Source: DATBHW01 sp035307385
Lineage (GTDB): Bacteria; Chloroflexota; Ktedonobacteria; Ktedonobacterales; DATBGS01
NCBI GenBank assembly: GCA_035307385.1
Contig: DATGID010000084.1
Location: forward strand, 1 to 64,000
DNA length: 64,000 bases
Direction: 5' to 3'
Part shown: positions 15,885 through 24,127 of the stretch, piece after piece
Layout of the letters: every line of letters starts with the position of its first letter
Position numbering within the stretch: position 1 is the stretch's first letter
Made by a program: the position numbers and the translations under genes
Notes under the pieces: generated by a model
Database searches by the model: none
Told to the model about the DNA's origin: nothing
What the model saw: the letters and a program-made list of their open reading frames with translations, nothing else

Positions 15885-16409
15885 TCAATCCGGCTCGATG
15901 CGCACCAGCGTGTCGCCTTTTTGCACAAGGTCGCCGTTCTTGGCGGGAATAGCGAGCACTTTTCCAGAGACCTCGCTTTTGACCTCGTTGAAGACCTTCA
16001 TGGCCTCCACGATGGCGACCACCTGCCCCACCTGAACGATGTCGCCCACCTTGATAAAGGGGTCCGAGGTGGGCGAAGAGGCGCTGTAATAGACGCCGAT
16101 CAGCGGTGAGGGGATGGCGACACCGCTGTCGGCGGGTGGGCGCGTGGCGCGTCTGGCCGGGGCGCTGGCTGCCGGGGCGTGGTTGGTCCCTCCGCTGGGC
16201 AGCGTGATCGGCGCGGCGGACAGCGCACCGGCAGCCATGGCCGGGAACGGCATGGCGGGCGCGGCCAGCACGGTGGGCGTCACCGCCGCAGCCCGTTTAA
16301 TCTGGATGCGCGTGCCGCCTTCGGTCAATTCAATCTCAGCGACGCTGCTGTGTTCCATCGCCTCCACGAGCGCTTGCACGTGGGCAATGAGGGATGATTG
16401 ATCGTTCAT
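15885..16409 (-). CDS. accB: Biotin carboxyl carrier protein of acetyl-CoA carboxylase
   Basis: 174 residues. The C-terminal biotinyl domain has the biotin site EAMKVFNEV with Lys138 as the biotinylated residue, and the thumb-type stretch between SPLIGVYYSAS and DPFIKVGD is present. A flexible Ala/Pro-rich linker (about 45-95) joins it to an N-terminal helix, the usual AccB layout and length. It carries carboxybiotin between biotin carboxylase and carboxyltransferase in malonyl-CoA synthesis. It is the last gene of a leftward run accC-fabF-accB, 25 bp after fabF. Carboxyltransferase genes (accA/accD) are not in this window. Confidence 0.95.
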   Translation of the reverse strand: MNDQSSLIAHVQALVEAMEHSSVAEIELTEGGTRIQIKRAAAVTPTVLAAPAMPFPAMAAGALSAAPITLPSGGTNHAPAASAPARRATRPPADSGVAIPSPLIGVYYSASSPTSDPFIKVGDIVQVGQVVAIVEAMKVFNEVKSEVSGKVLAIPAKNGDLVQKGDTLVRIEPD

Positions 16410-16434
16410 TCATTATCAACTTTCCTACGAAAAC

Positions 16435-17673
16435 TCAGCCTTCGTACTTCTTGAAGATCAGACAGGCGTTGTGGCCGCCGAAGCCCATCGAGTTCGACAT
16501 GGCGACGTTGATCGCCTGGTGGCGCGCTTCGTTGGGCACATAGTCCAGATCGCAGTCCGGGTCGGGATGATGCAGATTGATCGTCGGTGGCAGGATGCCA
16601 TGCTGCAAAGCCAGCAGCGAAAAGATCGCCTCGATGCCGCCCGCCGCGCCGAGCGTGTGGCCGGTCATCGACTTGGTGGAACTGACCGCCAGCTTATGGG
16701 CGTGGTCGCCAAAGGCCGTTTTGATGGAGGTCGTTTCGGTGCGGTCATTGAACGGCGTTGAAGTACCGTGCGCGTTGATATAGTCCACCTCTTCGGGGCG
16801 GATGCAGGCTTTCTGCATGGCGCGCTGCATGGCGCGCACCAGACCCTCGCCGCCGGGGGCTGGCTCGGTGATGTGGTAGCCGTCCGCCGTCGCGGCATAG
16901 CCAATGACCTCAGCGATGATCTGCGCGCCGCGCGCCTGGGCAAACCCCAGGTCTTCCAGCAGGACGATGCCCGCGCCATCGCTCATCACAAAGCCGTCGC
17001 GGGTGGCATCGAAGGGGCGGCTCGCGCCCTGTGGGTCGTCGTTGCGCCGGGAAAGAGCGTGCATGTTGGCAAAGGCGGCAAGGCCCATCGGGGTCAGCGC
17101 GCACTCGCTGCCGCCTGCGATCATGGCTTTGGCGTCGCCACGCCGGATGATTTCATAGGCTTCGCCGATGGTGTGCGCGCTGGTAGCGCAGGCCGAGACG
17201 ATGGCATAGTTCGGTCCCTTCGCGCCGAAATTGATCGAGACAAACCCGGCGGCGATATCGCTAATCATCATCGTGATGAAGAAGGGGCTGATGCGGTCCG
17301 GCCCGCGCTCATTGAGCAGCTTGAATTGATCGTGCTCGGTGCGCAGGCCGCCGATGCCCGAGCCAATCAACACGCCCACGTCTGGCCCGTTTGCGGCCAC
17401 GTCCAGCTTTGCCTGGTCGATGGCCTGCTTTGTGGCGGCCACGGCGAAATGCACGAAACGGTCGTTGCGGCGCGCCTCTTTGCGGTCAAGGTAGAGCGTG
17501 GCATCGAAGTCTTTGATCTCGCCGCCAAAGGTCACCTCTTGACCCGAGGTATCGAACTCCGCAATCGGGGCGATGCCGGAGGCCCCCCGGCAGGCTGCCG
17601 CCCAGGTGGTGGGCACATCATTGCCCAGTGGTGTCACCATGCCCATGCCGGTGACGACAACGCGCGAACTCAT
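16435..17673 (-). CDS. fabF: 3-oxoacyl-[ACP] synthase II
   Basis: A 412-residue condensing enzyme of the KAS II type. The catalytic triad is visible: Cys162 in VSACATSAHTIGEA, His302 in NAHGTSTPFND and His339 in KSMTGHTLGAAGG, with Lys334. It elongates acyl-ACP with malonyl-ACP in fatty-acid synthesis. ATG 17673 is preceded by GGGAGGG; the frame extends 19 codons upstream but lacks a better site. It is sandwiched between accC (49 bp upstream) and accB (25 bp downstream), which couples malonyl-CoA supply to its use. No fabD, fabG or acpP is adjacent. Confidence 0.95.
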   Translation of the reverse strand: MSSRVVVTGMGMVTPLGNDVPTTWAAACRGASGIAPIAEFDTSGQEVTFGGEIKDFDATLYLDRKEARRNDRFVHFAVAATKQAIDQAKLDVAANGPDVGVLIGSGIGGLRTEHDQFKLLNERGPDRISPFFITMMISDIAAGFVSINFGAKGPNYAIVSACATSAHTIGEAYEIIRRGDAKAMIAGGSECALTPMGLAAFANMHALSRRNDDPQGASRPFDATRDGFVMSDGAGIVLLEDLGFAQARGAQIIAEVIGYAATADGYHITEPAPGGEGLVRAMQRAMQKACIRPEEVDYINAHGTSTPFNDRTETTSIKTAFGDHAHKLAVSSTKSMTGHTLGAAGGIEAIFSLLALQHGILPPTINLHHPDPDCDLDYVPNEARHQAINVAMSNSMGFGGHNACLIFKKYEG

Positions 17674-17722
17674 TGGGGACCCTCCCTCCGCATCGGTAAG
17701 ATAGTATACATAAGATAGAACA

Positions 17723-19117
17723 TCAGGCACGTGTGGACGCGGCTGCCCGCGCTGGCTGCTCAGCCGCTCCCCGCAACCATTGATCGGCGTGGTCCTGCAA
17801 GAACGTGGTCGTCATTTCGCCCCGCAGGAACTCGCGGTTATTCAGCAGCCACTTATGGAACGGAATGGTCGTCGGCAGGCCCTCCAGCACAAACTCATCC
17901 AAAGCGCGGCGGCCTCGCGCAATGGCGGCCTCGCGGTTCGGCCCCCAGACGATTAGCTTCGCCAGCAGCGAATCGTAGTGCGGCGGAATGTCATAGCCCC
18001 GGAAGAGGTGCGAATCGACGCGCACGCCTGGCCCGCTGGGCGGCAGATACTCTTCGACGGTGCCGGTCTGGGGGCGGAAATCCATGGTGATGTCTTCCGC
18101 CGTGATGCGGAACTCGATGGCGTGGCCGGTAAAGTGGATGTCGCTTTGCTTCAGCTTCATGCGATCACCCGCCGCGATGCGCAGTTGTTCTTGCACGATG
18201 TCGACGTTGGTGATGGCTTCCGTAATCGGATGCTCAACTTGCAGGCGGGTATTCATTTCCATGAAATAATAGCGATTCTTTTCGTCCACCAGAAATTCCA
18301 TGGTGCCCGCGTTGCGATAGCCAATGCTGAGCGCGCCCTTGATGGCCCGCGAGCAGATTTCCTCGCGCAGTTTGGGTGACAGCAGATGGCTGGGCGCTTC
18401 CTCCAGCATCTTTTGCCGCCGCCGCTGCACCGAGCAGTTGCGCTCGCCCAGGTGGACGCCGTTGCCGTGATGGTCGCAGAGCACCTGCACTTCGACATGC
18501 CGGGCGTTGGTCACACATTTTTCAAGATACATGCCGTCGTCGTGGAAGGCTTCGCGCACCTCGCTCTGGGCCGTGGTGAAGAGATGCACAAACTCTTCTT
18601 TACGGTTGACCATGCGAATGCCGCGTCCGCCGCCGCCTGCGGACGATTTAATCATCAGTGGATAACCAATTTTGGCGGCTTCCTGTTCGGCCTCGCCTAC
18701 AGAGCGCAAGATGCCCGTGCCGGGCAGCACTGGAAGACCCGCTTTGTCCATCGCCAGCCGCGCCTGCACTTTGTCGCCCATGATGGCGGCAACCTGGGGC
18801 GTGGGGCCAATGAAAGTGATATGGCAGTCGGCGCAGATTTCGGCGAAGCTGGTATTTTCGGCCAGGAAGCCATAGCCTGGGTGAATGGCTTCGGCGTTGG
18901 TCAACAAGGCGGCGCTGACGATATTCGGGATGTTTAGATAGCTTTTGGTGCTGTTGCCAGGGCCGATGCAAATGCTCTCATCAGCCAGTTTGACCGGCAG
19001 CGAATCGCGGTCGGCCTCGGAATAGGCAATCACCGTGCGAATGCCCAGTTCGCGGCAAGCGCGAATGATGCGCAGGGCAATTTCGCCCCGGTTGGCAATC
19101 ATAATTTTACGAAACAT
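17723..19117 (-). CDS. accC: Biotin carboxylase subunit of acetyl-CoA carboxylase
   Basis: 464 residues, a standard length. It starts MFRKIMIANRGEIALRI, the canonical N-terminus, and shows the ATP-grasp glycine-rich loop KSSAGGGGRGIRM (157-169), the MEMNTRLQVEHPITE catalytic stretch and the C-terminal biotin carboxylase domain (HFTGHAIEFRI). It carboxylates biotin on AccB using ATP and bicarbonate. ATG 19117 has GGGAGAA upstream. It is first in the operon accC-fabF-accB, whereas most bacteria keep accB directly before accC. The leader of about 150 bp before it carries no structure I recognise. Confidence 0.96.
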   Translation of the reverse strand: MFRKIMIANRGEIALRIIRACRELGIRTVIAYSEADRDSLPVKLADESICIGPGNSTKSYLNIPNIVSAALLTNAEAIHPGYGFLAENTSFAEICADCHITFIGPTPQVAAIMGDKVQARLAMDKAGLPVLPGTGILRSVGEAEQEAAKIGYPLMIKSSAGGGGRGIRMVNRKEEFVHLFTTAQSEVREAFHDDGMYLEKCVTNARHVEVQVLCDHHGNGVHLGERNCSVQRRRQKMLEEAPSHLLSPKLREEICSRAIKGALSIGYRNAGTMEFLVDEKNRYYFMEMNTRLQVEHPITEAITNVDIVQEQLRIAAGDRMKLKQSDIHFTGHAIEFRITAEDITMDFRPQTGTVEEYLPPSGPGVRVDSHLFRGYDIPPHYDSLLAKLIVWGPNREAAIARGRRALDEFVLEGLPTTIPFHKWLLNNREFLRGEMTTTFLQDHADQWLRGAAEQPARAAASTRA

Positions 19118-19272
19118 ACGTTCTCCCACCGTTAGGTGCGTGGCTGGTGCAGCCTGTAGCTGGCTGGCATCGGGCTGCTGTGAAGGTGGCTGCAATCCGC
19201 GCGCCAAAATGCGCCCAAGGCGCAGACATTATAGCATGTGCCCTGGCGAAACGGTAGCAGGGGCTGGCAATA

Positions 19273-19866
19273 TCAGCCGTCAGCGACCAGGCAGCGAACC
19301 ATGCTTGACATCAGTTCGATGGCCTGTTCATCGTCCAGCCCCTGCTGGCGTACCAGCGAGCGCCAGGTCTGGAAGTCGAGCGCGTGGCCCAGCGCTGCTT
19401 CCAGCAGCCGCTGCTGGGGCGCGGAAACCTCCCACGCTGCCGCCAGCCCATCCCGGGCCTGCTGCCAATAAGCGAAGGAGGGGGCAAGCACTTCGCGCAG
19501 GATGGGCACTTCCTCCATGTCGCGCAGGGCGGCAGCGGACATCTGCTCGGTGCGCCGATGAAAGGCATAAATCTCAGTGAGCGCTCTGCGGAGCCGCTGC
19601 TGGGCATCTGCGATGCGTTTCCAGGAGTCTGGGTCGGGAGGCGGGTTCTGAGCCTGATAGTGACTCGTACAGGCTATGATCAGTGACCGTTCGTCGGGGA
19701 AGTGACGGTAGACTGTCAGACGCTCGACGCCCGCCCGCTCTGCCACAGCCGTGATGGTCGTTCTGGCCCCTATCGCCTGATGGAGTTGGATCGCCGCCTC
19801 GATAATGCGCTGGCGGGTCTCCTCTTGCCGCTGTGCGCGGCGCTGAAGCTTGTATTTGCGGGCCAT
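19273..19866 (-). CDS. TetR-family transcriptional regulator
   Basis: 197 residues. The N-terminal HTH spans about residues 14-60, with TITAVAERAGVERLTVYRHFPDERSL as the typical TetR recognition helix and following linker. The C-terminal ligand domain is helical and unclassified. ATG 19866 follows GGAGG at 10 bp. It is divergent from the SnoaL-like gene at 20007. The 140-bp region between them contains a TTGACA-17-TATCCT promoter for the neighbour and an AACA-TATG-TGTT dyad near 19911, so control of that gene and of itself is likely. Confidence 0.88.
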   Translation of the reverse strand: MARKYKLQRRAQRQEETRQRIIEAAIQLHQAIGARTTITAVAERAGVERLTVYRHFPDERSLIIACTSHYQAQNPPPDPDSWKRIADAQQRLRRALTEIYAFHRRTEQMSAAALRDMEEVPILREVLAPSFAYWQQARDGLAAAWEVSAPQQRLLEAALGHALDFQTWRSLVRQQGLDDEQAIELMSSMVRCLVADG

Positions 19867-19925
19867 AGGGCATCTTCCTCCAGTTTGCGCAGATGTATTT
19901 CGATAAACATATGTGTTCAATGATA

Positions 19926-19954
19926 TTGACAAAGCTGAGCGCATAGAGTATCCT
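19926..19954 (+). promoter_or_regulatory. Sigma-70-type promoter of the SnoaL-like gene
   Basis: TTGACA (19926-19931), a 17-bp spacer and TATCCT (19949-19954). Transcription would start about 45 bp before the ATG at 20007. Confidence 0.7.
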
Positions 19955-20006
19955 TGGCTCAGAATCATGATACACTCTTGTTTGTTGAAATGAAAGGAAG
20001 AGAAGC

Positions 20007-20426
20007 ATGTCCCTCGAACAGAACAAGGCAGTGGTCACCCGTTTTGTCGAATTTATCAATACGGGTAATCTGGCTATCGCCGACGAGGTGGTTGCCGCTG
20101 ATTATCTGGAACGTGACCCTTTTCCTGGGCAGCAGCCTGGCCGCGAGGGCCTCAAAGCGGTCATTCTCATGACCCGTGCCGCCTTCCCTGACCTTGAATG
20201 GGCTATAGAGGAAATGGTGGCCGAAGGTGATATGGTTGCCAGCCGCTTTACCTGGCGCGGCACGCATCGCGGCGCCTTTTTGGGCGTGCCACCTACTGGC
20301 AAGCACATCACCGTGACGGGCATGGTCTTTGATCGTGTAGTTGCAGGCAAAATGGTAGAAAGCCAAATCCTCATGAATACCCTGGGCATCTTCACCCAAT
20401 TGGGGGTCATTACGCAGCCGGGATAG
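20007..20426 (+). CDS. SnoaL-like ester-cyclase-family protein
   Basis: 139 residues forming one NTF2-like cone fold of the SnoaL type. The start EQNKAVVTRFVEFINTGNL and the signatures FPDLEWAIEEMVAEGDMVA and GVPPTGKHITVTG are diagnostic of the SnoaL-like polyketide-cyclase group. Most members outside antibiotic clusters have no known substrate. ATG 20007 has AAAGGAAGAGAAGC upstream. It is probably regulated by the divergent TetR protein at 19866. Confidence 0.85.
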   Translation: MSLEQNKAVVTRFVEFINTGNLAIADEVVAADYLERDPFPGQQPGREGLKAVILMTRAAFPDLEWAIEEMVAEGDMVASRFTWRGTHRGAFLGVPPTGKHITVTGMVFDRVVAGKMVESQILMNTLGIFTQLGVITQPG

Positions 20427-20508
20427 CTACCCGCCTGATGGGCTGGCGCGAACGCTGCGGAGCGCCAGAGCCGGTGGGAGCCTTGGAGCGCGTGCTGAAG
20501 GCGGCCCT

Positions 20509-20571
20509 GGAACAAGCGCATTGCACCACTCCGCCCGTTCAACGGGCGGAGTGGTGCAATGCGCTTGTTCC
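20509..20571. terminator. 31-bp perfect inverted repeat with one-base centre
   Basis: Arms at 20509-20539 and 20541-20571 are exact reverse complements. It follows the SnoaL-like gene by 82 bp. There is no T-run after the stem, so if it is a terminator it is atypical. It could also stabilise a 3' end. Confidence 0.7.
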
Positions 20572-20618
20572 ACCATTCTGGTGAGTTTCTGCCGTAAGCG
20601 CGTGTATGAGGAACGATC

Positions 20619-20677
20619 TTGACTTTTTTAAATAAATGATGTATCATCAAATTACACAACATCAAATGATGTATCAT
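20619..20677 (+). promoter_or_regulatory. Promoter with two overlapping MarR-type operator copies
   Basis: TTGACT (20619-20624), 17-bp spacer, TATCAT (20642-20647). The dyad ATGAT-GT-ATCAT occurs at 20636-20647, covering the -10 box, and again at 20666-20677, exactly 30 bp or three helical turns downstream. It precedes the MBL-hydrolase/MarR operon, so the MarR protein encoded at 21591 is the obvious ligand. Confidence 0.78.
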
Positions 20678-20722
20678 GTAAATGAACGCGCCCGCTATTG
20701 GACGCAGAAGGAGAAACAGACC

Positions 20723-21565
20723 ATGCGTATTCACGCGCTCTCGACGGGAACCGTCTCTATCCATCCGCGCCAGGTGCAGGGGGAAGGACGCGGCTTGCTG
20801 CGTGTCCGCAACACCCTGCGCGACTCGAATTGGACTGAGCTGCTGCCGATCTATGTCTGGGTCATCGAACACCCGGAGGGGCTGATCGTCATCGACACCG
20901 GCGAAACGGCACGGGTGAATCAGCCCGGCTATCTCTCCGAGCAACTGCGCCAGCACCCCAGGGCGCACTTTCAGATTGAGCCAGAAGAGGAAATCGGGCC
21001 GCTGCTGCGTGGGGTAGGGCTTTCACCAGATGATGTGCGCTGGGTGGTGCTGACGCATCTGCATATGGACCACGATGGCGGGCTGGCGCATTTTCCGAAG
21101 GCGGAGATGCTTGTTTCACGCGCGGAATATCGCGCGGCGAGCGGGCCGTTCGGCAAGCTGCTCGGCTATCTGCCGCAGCACTGGCCGTCGTGGTTTGCGC
21201 CGCGCCTGGTGGACTTCGCGCCGCTGCCGTTTGGGCCGTTTCCGGCCAGCCTCCCGCTGACCCGGGCAGGCGATGTGCTGCTGGTGCCCACCGTTGGGCA
21301 TTCAGCCGGGCACCTTTCGGTAATTCTTCAGCAGGAGGGCCACAGCATCTTCTTTGCGGGCGATACGTCCTATACGCAAGACCTCTTGCTGGCGGGGGCC
21401 ATCGATGGGGTCACGCTCAAGGAGCGGGCCGCGCGCCAGACCATGCAGCGCATTCAGCGCTATCTGCGCGAGACGCCAGCGGTCTATCTGCCCAGCCACG
21501 ACCCGCAGTCGGCGAAGCGGCTGGAGGAGGGTATCGTTGCGGTGGCTGCGCCGCCTGTGGCATAG
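20723..21565 (+). CDS. Metallo-beta-lactamase-fold hydrolase (lactonase-like)
   Basis: 280 residues. The binuclear zinc site is complete: THLHMDHDGG (His112, His114, Asp116, His117), His193 in VGHSAGH, Asp214 in FAGDTSY and a final His in LPSHDP. The sequence type is that of the N-acyl-homoserine-lactonase-related group, but those signatures alone do not prove quorum quenching. ATG 20723 follows AAGGAG at 10-11 bp. It is transcribed from the operator-covered promoter at 20619 together with the MarR gene 25 bp downstream. Confidence 0.88.
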   Translation: MRIHALSTGTVSIHPRQVQGEGRGLLRVRNTLRDSNWTELLPIYVWVIEHPEGLIVIDTGETARVNQPGYLSEQLRQHPRAHFQIEPEEEIGPLLRGVGLSPDDVRWVVLTHLHMDHDGGLAHFPKAEMLVSRAEYRAASGPFGKLLGYLPQHWPSWFAPRLVDFAPLPFGPFPASLPLTRAGDVLLVPTVGHSAGHLSVILQQEGHSIFFAGDTSYTQDLLLAGAIDGVTLKERAARQTMQRIQRYLRETPAVYLPSHDPQSAKRLEEGIVAVAAPPVA

Positions 21566-21590
21566 TACAAGGCAAAAAGGGAGCGTCAGC

Positions 21591-22079
21591 ATGGAACGAG
21601 CCGAAGAGATACGCTATCTGTTTCTGGCAGTGCAGCGGGAAGGCAATCGCTTTTTTGCCGAACGGCTCTCCACCCTGGCGCTGACCCCCGCGCAGGCGGA
21701 GGTCTTGCGCGTGCTGCAAGATCATCAGCCGCTCTCTTTGATGGGCCTGGGGGAACTGCTGGTCTGTGAATCGGGCAGCCCCAGCCGCCTGGTGAATGGG
21801 CTGGTGGAGTTGGGCCTGGTGGAACGAACGACAGCGCCCAGTGATCGGCGCATGGTGACGCTGACGCTGACGGAACGAGGCCAGGCGCTGGCGACAGAGG
21901 TGCAGGCCATCGAGGCAGAGATGGAGGCGGTGATTAATCAGATTTTGGAGACGGCTACCTCAGCGGTGCCGGAGATGATGGAACTGCTCTGGAAGTTTAT
22001 CGATGGGCGGCCAGCGGGCGAGGCACTGGCCCGCCGCACGGGACGGCAGCTTCGCCAGGAGGCAGCCCTTGACAGATAG
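21591..22079 (+). CDS. MarR-family transcriptional regulator
   Basis: 162 residues, a compact MarR protein: the recognition helix lies in LLVCESGSPSRLVNGLVELGLVER and the wing in APSDRRMVTLTLTERGQAL. Second gene of an operon with the MBL hydrolase. The upstream operator pair at 20636-20677 suggests negative autoregulation lifted by a ligand that the hydrolase might act on (inference). ATG 21591 is preceded by AAAAAGGGAG. Confidence 0.88.
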   Translation: MERAEEIRYLFLAVQREGNRFFAERLSTLALTPAQAEVLRVLQDHQPLSLMGLGELLVCESGSPSRLVNGLVELGLVERTTAPSDRRMVTLTLTERGQALATEVQAIEAEMEAVINQILETATSAVPEMMELLWKFIDGRPAGEALARRTGRQLRQEAALDR

Positions 22080-22087
22080 TGTAGGCA

Positions 22088-22927
22088 TCAGCGTGGCGGG
22101 GTGGTGCGCTGGGGGCGGCGCGTGGCCGGGCCAGACAAGACCTGGCAGTGCGGCTGAAAGCCGAGCTTCGTATAGACATGCATGGCCGGAGGGTTGTCCA
22201 CATCCACATTGAGGATGACATCTGTGCAGTCCTGCGCCAGCAGGTCGGTCACCAGCGCCGCGACAACGGCCTGCGCGCAGCCTCGCCCGCGCTGCTGGGG
22301 ATGCGTAAAGATGTTGCCCAGGACGGCCAGACCATAGGGCCGGGCGAGGACATGCGTGCCGCCCGCGGCGACCAGGCGCTGCGCGATGCGGACGCCGTAA
22401 AACAGCCCCTCTTCGATCAGGCTAGGGCGAAAGTGCCCCTCAGGGTAGAGGGCATAGAGGGCGCGCAGCGCGGGCAGATCGTTCGCGCCCATCCGTTCGG
22501 CAACCGGCAAGGCAGCATGCGCCGGGCGCTGGAAGGTTTGCGCCGATAGGTTCATGCGCAGCAAGAGCCGCCTGTTGGCGGGGAGATCATAGTAGGGCCA
22601 CAGCAGGGGCCAGTGCTGCGGCAGCGCCTGAATCAACGGGGCAGCAGGCAGGTCGGCCTGGGCCAGCAGCAGGGCGATGCCTTCGCCCTGGCCGGACATG
22701 GCGAGCACGCAGAGTTCTGGATGCTCGACGATCAGCAGCATGGCGGTCTGGCCGCTTTCTCCGTGCGTTGCTAGCGCAATGCGTGTGTGCTGGCGGAAGG
22801 GCGGCAGCAGGTCGGCCAGGGCGAAGCAGTTGACCACGCGGTCCTGCTGGAGCACCGGCGCGGCTTCTTCGTTGGTGGCCGCAGCGGTGATCTGCCAGCC
22901 GCCATCGGTGGTGAAGCTGTTCCCCAC
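22088..22927 (-). CDS. GNAT-family N-acetyltransferase
   Basis: 279 residues. The GNAT core is at the C-terminal half: IFTHPQQRGRGCAQAVVAAL is the acetyl-CoA pyrophosphate loop (Q/R-x-x-G-x-G/A) and VDNPPAMHVYTKLGF is the terminal strand-helix motif. The N-terminal half is a second, degenerate GNAT-like region, as in the two-domain GNAT proteins related to mycothiol synthase. The start is GTG at 22927 with a GAGAGGGG stretch upstream. Converges with the MarR gene, with only 8 bp between stops. Acceptor unknown. Confidence 0.82.
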   Translation of the reverse strand: MGNSFTTDGGWQITAAATNEEAAPVLQQDRVVNCFALADLLPPFRQHTRIALATHGESGQTAMLLIVEHPELCVLAMSGQGEGIALLLAQADLPAAPLIQALPQHWPLLWPYYDLPANRRLLLRMNLSAQTFQRPAHAALPVAERMGANDLPALRALYALYPEGHFRPSLIEEGLFYGVRIAQRLVAAGGTHVLARPYGLAVLGNIFTHPQQRGRGCAQAVVAALVTDLLAQDCTDVILNVDVDNPPAMHVYTKLGFQPHCQVLSGPATRRPQRTTPPR

Positions 22928-22956
22928 GGCGAGCGCTGCCCCTCTCTTTCAGAAAA

Positions 22957-23826
22957 CTATCGTTGTTCTTTGGGGGTGTCCTTGCGACTGACAGTCATAT
23001 AGCCAACAAAGATGATAATCAGAACCCCCAGCGCCAGGCTGACAATGGCATCTCCATACCCAAGGCCACCCAGATACGGTTTGCCCAGCCAATCGGCAAC
23101 CGAAGCACCAAGCGGGCGGGTCACGACGTAGGCAAACCAAAAAGAGAACACTTCGTTCAGGCCAAAGAACCGGTAACCCAGCGCGGGAAGCGCGAATAAG
23201 ACGGCGTAGAAGATAATCGAGGGAAAGTATCCCAGGTTGTGGATGGATGCGCTCAGGTCGCCCGCGGCGGTGCCAAGTGCGAAGGTCGCCATGACGGTGG
23301 CCCAGTAAAAGAGTTCGCGGCGACCACGATAGATGCTGTGGATGGAGAGCGTTCTTTCGCTGGCATACCAGATGGTAAAGATGATGGCGAGCGCGGCGGC
23401 AAAGGTGATCGTTGACACCAGATAGGGTATGCCCAGCACCACATGGGCAACATCAGCGGCCATGGTGCCGAAGATGGCGACCATGAGGACGGTCAACCAG
23501 TAGACCGGGGCGATATAGCGCCGGACCGAGAGTTGCAAGATCAGCGCGCCTGCCAGGCCAAGGCATCCGAGCACCACGGCAACATAGGGGTTGATCTGAA
23601 AGACCAGATAGTCTGAGGTGGATTCGCCCATCGCGGTGGTGAGCAGTTTGATGATCCAGAAGAAGATCGTCACTTCTGGCACCTTGAGCAGACCACGCAG
23701 CAGCACGCGCTGCATGGGCCGCCCCGGAGCGCCGGGGGCGCGTCTGGCGTCGAAGGCTGGTGGGTAACGAGGCGTGGTTGATTCGGCGTTCTGCTCTGGT
23801 TGGCGGCGTAATTGGGGGTTATTCAA
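22957..23826 (-). CDS. COG4705-type multispan membrane protein
   Basis: About 289 residues, seven to eight hydrophobic helices, with two parallel halves beginning KVPEVTIFFWIIKLLTTAMGES and YFPSIIFYAVLFALPALGYRFF. This is the pattern of COG4705 'uncharacterised membrane-anchored' proteins, found in metal- and stress-related contexts. The start is uncertain: TTG 23826 has AAGGAG 9 bp upstream, whereas the first ATG in frame (23715) has none and would give 252 residues. The function is unknown. It follows a strong terminator of the gene to its right. Confidence 0.72.
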   Translation of the reverse strand: MNNPQLRRQPEQNAESTTPRYPPAFDARRAPGAPGRPMQRVLLRGLLKVPEVTIFFWIIKLLTTAMGESTSDYLVFQINPYVAVVLGCLGLAGALILQLSVRRYIAPVYWLTVLMVAIFGTMAADVAHVVLGIPYLVSTITFAAALAIIFTIWYASERTLSIHSIYRGRRELFYWATVMATFALGTAAGDLSASIHNLGYFPSIIFYAVLFALPALGYRFFGLNEVFSFWFAYVVTRPLGASVADWLGKPYLGGLGYGDAIVSLALGVLIIIFVGYMTVSRKDTPKEQR

Positions 23827-24127
23827 CGGCTCATGCTCCTTGTCGCGTTGTTTTAAGTGCCCTTCAGGGCTGGTGAGGGACCAGCAAAGGCAGCGCGCCA
23901 GATGTTGCAAGCCGCGTGCCCTTGCGTGGGCAAACCGGACCCCTGGCTGCCCCTGAAAAGTTGACCGTTTCCCATTATACCAGAGCAAAAAGCGCAGAGC
24001 ACGCACTTGAGTGCGTGCTCTGCTATAATGGCTGATGCTCCCCAGCCCGGCGTGGCTGCTATGCTGAGGAGCACTGCCGGGGGCAGGAGCGGCGCCCACC
24101 GCTTTTACCCCCGCCGATAGCCCTGGC
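23827..24127. other. Intergenic region with terminator and promoter elements
   Basis: About 300 bp between two minus-strand genes. It holds the 14-bp hairpin described separately and, on the minus strand, a TATAAT at about 23973-23978 that could be the -10 of the COG4705-type gene. No gene seen. Confidence 0.5.
23985..24023 (-). terminator. Rho-independent terminator of the ferritin-like gene
   Basis: Perfect 14-bp stem (23994-24007 with 24010-24023) and a minus-strand T5 run immediately after it. It lies 105 bp downstream of the ferritin-like gene stop. Confidence 0.8.
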
